Part shown: one piece after another, positions 42,000-43,565 of the stretch
Numbering within the stretch: the stretch's first letter is position 1
Layout of the letters: each line of letters opens with the position of its first letter
IMG/VR virus record: IMGVR_UViG_3300012002_000135
Span: 1 to 43,565 of that record
Strand: one strand, 5' to 3'
DNA: 43,565 nt
Origin: a virus
The notes under the pieces: model-generated
Databases searched by the model: none
Seen by the model: the letters and a program-made list of their open reading frames with translations, nothing else
Told to the model about the DNA's origin: nothing
Program-made: the position numbers and the translations under genes

Positions 42000-43565
42000 A
42001 CACACCCCACACTACCGCCACACCCTGGCAGTATGAGCCGGTCGCTGACCCCGTCGCGTGGGCCAAGTCCCGCGGAGCGCAGTGCGACCGATGTCCTTTG
42101 AATAAATGTGGCAGAGGCCCAGTTCCGGACGAAGTCAAACCAAACTCCAAGCTCGTTCTGATTGGAGAAGCGCCGGGTGAAAACGAGGTCATGTACGGAC
42201 GCCCCTTCGTCGGAAAGACCGGCGAAATCACAAACCGCGCGCTGTTGGAAGGCGGTTTGTACCGAGAGAACGGGACAGACGTCTCGGTCACCAACACCAT
42301 TCTGTGCCAACCACCTCCGGGGTTTTCGTTTGAAGACTATATAGACCGTCTTCGACTGGTCGCCGAAAAAGAAAACCGTGAGTTTGTCAGCCCTGTAGAG
42401 TGCTGCGCTCCGCGACTCCAGCACTCTTTGAACGAAGCGAACTCAACAGTTGAGTACGCTCTCGGAAAGCAAGCACTGGCGTCTTTGGCCCGTCATCACG
42501 GCATCCCGCACGGCAAAGAAGCGAAAGTCGACGCTGGCGAAACGCGCATTGCTGCGCTGCGAAAGCAACACGGCGCTCCGATCCCACTCCAAGACTCAAA
42601 GGTCTTGATCGCCAGCTACCACCCAGCGTTCGCCATGCGGAGCAAGTCCTGGATGCCCGTGGTCAAAAAGGTCATCCGACGAGCGGCCCGAATTGCAGTC
42701 CGAGGTGGCAAGATAGACTGGTCTCTGCCTCCGTTCGACCTGGACCCGTCGGTCAGAGACGTCGAGCGCTTTGCCGACGACGCCATTGCAGCGGGTAACA
42801 TGGTGGAGGTCGACATCGAAACGGGACCGTCGGCGCCTGGACTCGCTGACGGTGGCTCCGTACATACCTGCGTGCTCCGGACAGTAGGCTGGGGGTTTGT
42901 TGACCGCATCGGACGAGAGCGCATCATGGTCATTCCTGTCCGTTCGATGACAGGGAAACTCATCGGTACGCCGGACGAGTACGAGCGAAAACGGGCCGCC
43001 TTTGCCCGTGTCGCAGAAAAATGCAAGCTGGGCTTCCAAAACGGACAGTTCGATACTGCAGTCCTCCTCCGCTTAGGCTGGATGACCGACCGAAAAAAGC
43101 GCTGGCTAGACTGCTACCTCGACTCAGAAACGGAGTTTCTCACGGAACACGGATGGCGTCGGTACGACGACGTCGAAGACGGGACGCGACTGGGAACAAT
43201 CAATTCGACCGGCGGTCTCGAATGGCAGGAGCCCACCGACCGCATCGCGAAAACAGTGAACGAGTCCTTGTTCGAAGTCGAAACGCGGTCGACGAGATGC
43301 GTGGTGACGCGCAACCACCGCATGTTTACGCGCCCGTTGTGGCGAGCGACCGGTCGACACGGAGACTGGGGTTTTACTCCCGTCTCTGAACTTCTGCGCG
43401 GAGCACCCGACTTGTGCGAGCACTACAGGGCACCCGCCTCGGTTCCGGTAAACGGCGAACAGTCCTACTCAGAAACGATGGCCCACTTGATAGGCCTGTT
43501 CATTTCCCTGGGAGCCCAGCTCCTGGCCTGGTGCGGGCGGTATTCACAAGAAATGCGCTTGCCCC
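41996..43565 (+). CDS. Uracil-DNA glycosylase (family 4-like) fused to DNA polymerase A 3'-5' exonuclease; intein-interrupted, 3' truncated
   Basis: 523 residues are visible. ~25-240 is a UDG-like domain: C30/C33, GEAPGENEV...GRPFVGKTG at 57-75, C104, C136/C137 (likely [4Fe-4S] ligands), and SYHPAFAMR at 207-215. ~268-372 is the polymerase exonuclease: VDIETG (D273, E275) and NGQFD (D353). At D372 the exo III region is interrupted by an intein (C373 onward). SPO1-like phage polymerases also have an N-terminal UDG domain. The polymerase palm lies beyond the window. The ATG overlaps the previous TGA. UDG may remove uracil from host or phage DNA during copying. Confidence 0.8.
   Translation, partial: MNTPHTTATPWQYEPVADPVAWAKSRGAQCDRCPLNKCGRGPVPDEVKPNSKLVLIGEAPGENEVMYGRPFVGKTGEITNRALLEGGLYRENGTDVSVTNTILCQPPPGFSFEDYIDRLRLVAEKENREFVSPVECCAPRLQHSLNEANSTVEYALGKQALASLARHHGIPHGKEAKVDAGETRIAALRKQHGAPIPLQDSKVLIASYHPAFAMRSKSWMPVVKKVIRRAARIAVRGGKIDWSLPPFDLDPSVRDVERFADDAIAAGNMVEVDIETGPSAPGLADGGSVHTCVLRTVGWGFVDRIGRERIMVIPVRSMTGKLIGTPDEYERKRAAFARVAEKCKLGFQNGQFDTAVLLRLGWMTDRKKRWLDCYLDSETEFLTEHGWRRYDDVEDGTRLGTINSTGGLEWQEPTDRIAKTVNESLFEVETRSTRCVVTRNHRMFTRPLWRATGRHGDWGFTPVSELLRGAPDLCEHYRAPASVPVNGEQSYSETMAHLIGLFISLGAQLLAWCGRYSQEMRLP
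43112..43565 (+). other. N-terminal part of a second intein, in the polymerase exonuclease
   Basis: Block A starts at C373 (CYLDSETEFLTEHGWRRYDD), and block B is CVVTRNHRMFTR. After a linker comes AHLIGLFISLGAQ, which fits the first LAGLIDADG helix of a homing endonuclease with altered acidic residue. Insertion lies after Asp372, in the conserved D-T region before exo III. The C-terminal splice site is outside the window. Confidence 0.8.

Overview
The window reads as part of a large, lytic-type tailed-phage genome, or a close relative such as a phage-plasmid. It has densely packed genes with ATGA/TGATG/GTGA overlaps, phage replication and nucleotide-metabolism genes, two D12-class adenine methylases, a RuvC-like resolvase, HNH and PD-(D/E)XK nucleases, inteins, and very large 'polyvalent' proteins of the kind co-injected with phage DNA. 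No capsid, tail, terminase, integrase, tRNA or rRNA gene is visible. The base composition is moderately GC-rich. Many genes appear to be leaderless, with an ATG about 7 nt after the -10 box. That would suit a host that tolerates leaderless mRNAs (Deinococcota- or Actinobacteria-like), but this is only an inference.

Layout. Positions 1-326 hold the end of a rightward gene and a G-run-rich intergenic element. Positions 327-34116 are an almost uninterrupted leftward gene block. It contains an M16 zinc peptidase, two GHKL ATPases (one fused to a zincin), two Dam-like methylases, ASCH and zinc-ribbon proteins, nucleases and a dNMP kinase. A PARG-type ADP-ribose hydrolase follows, coupled to a 1943-residue polyvalent protein with HicA-like, zincin, repeat and ADP-ribosyltransferase-like regions. 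Next come a HicB-like protein, a PPase-like/flavodoxin polyvalent protein split by an intein, a ThyX/cupin/methyltransferase cluster, a dCMP-deaminase pseudoenzyme, an AAA+ ATPase, RuvC, and a RecD2 helicase split into two genes. Three rightward genes interrupt this block: an I78-like inhibitor, a membrane zincin and an HTH regulator. Positions 34117-34619 form a non-coding control region that carries an inverted copy of the left-hand element. A leftward ATPase/primase-like replication protein follows. From 37341 to the end a rightward replication operon encodes an SNF2-type helicase, a Cas4/RecB-like Fe-S nuclease, a Sak4-like ATPase, a probable SSB, a small protein and a UDG-DNA polymerase A fusion. 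The polymerase is interrupted by an intein that runs off the window.

How it is wired. Ten leftward genes share one promoter layout: TTGACA, five bases, CCGGAA (or a close variant), a -10-like box, then ATG 28-32 nt after the -35 box. In several cases the TGA stop codon of the upstream gene lies inside the TTGACA box. This motif decides many start codons used here. The most interesting leads are this promoter regulon, the coupled ADP-ribosyltransferase-like/PARG pair, the HicB/HicA-like pair built into a polyvalent protein, the paired GHKL ATPases, the split RecD2, the deaminase without zinc ligands, and the ~210-bp inverted repeats flanking the 34-kb leftward block.
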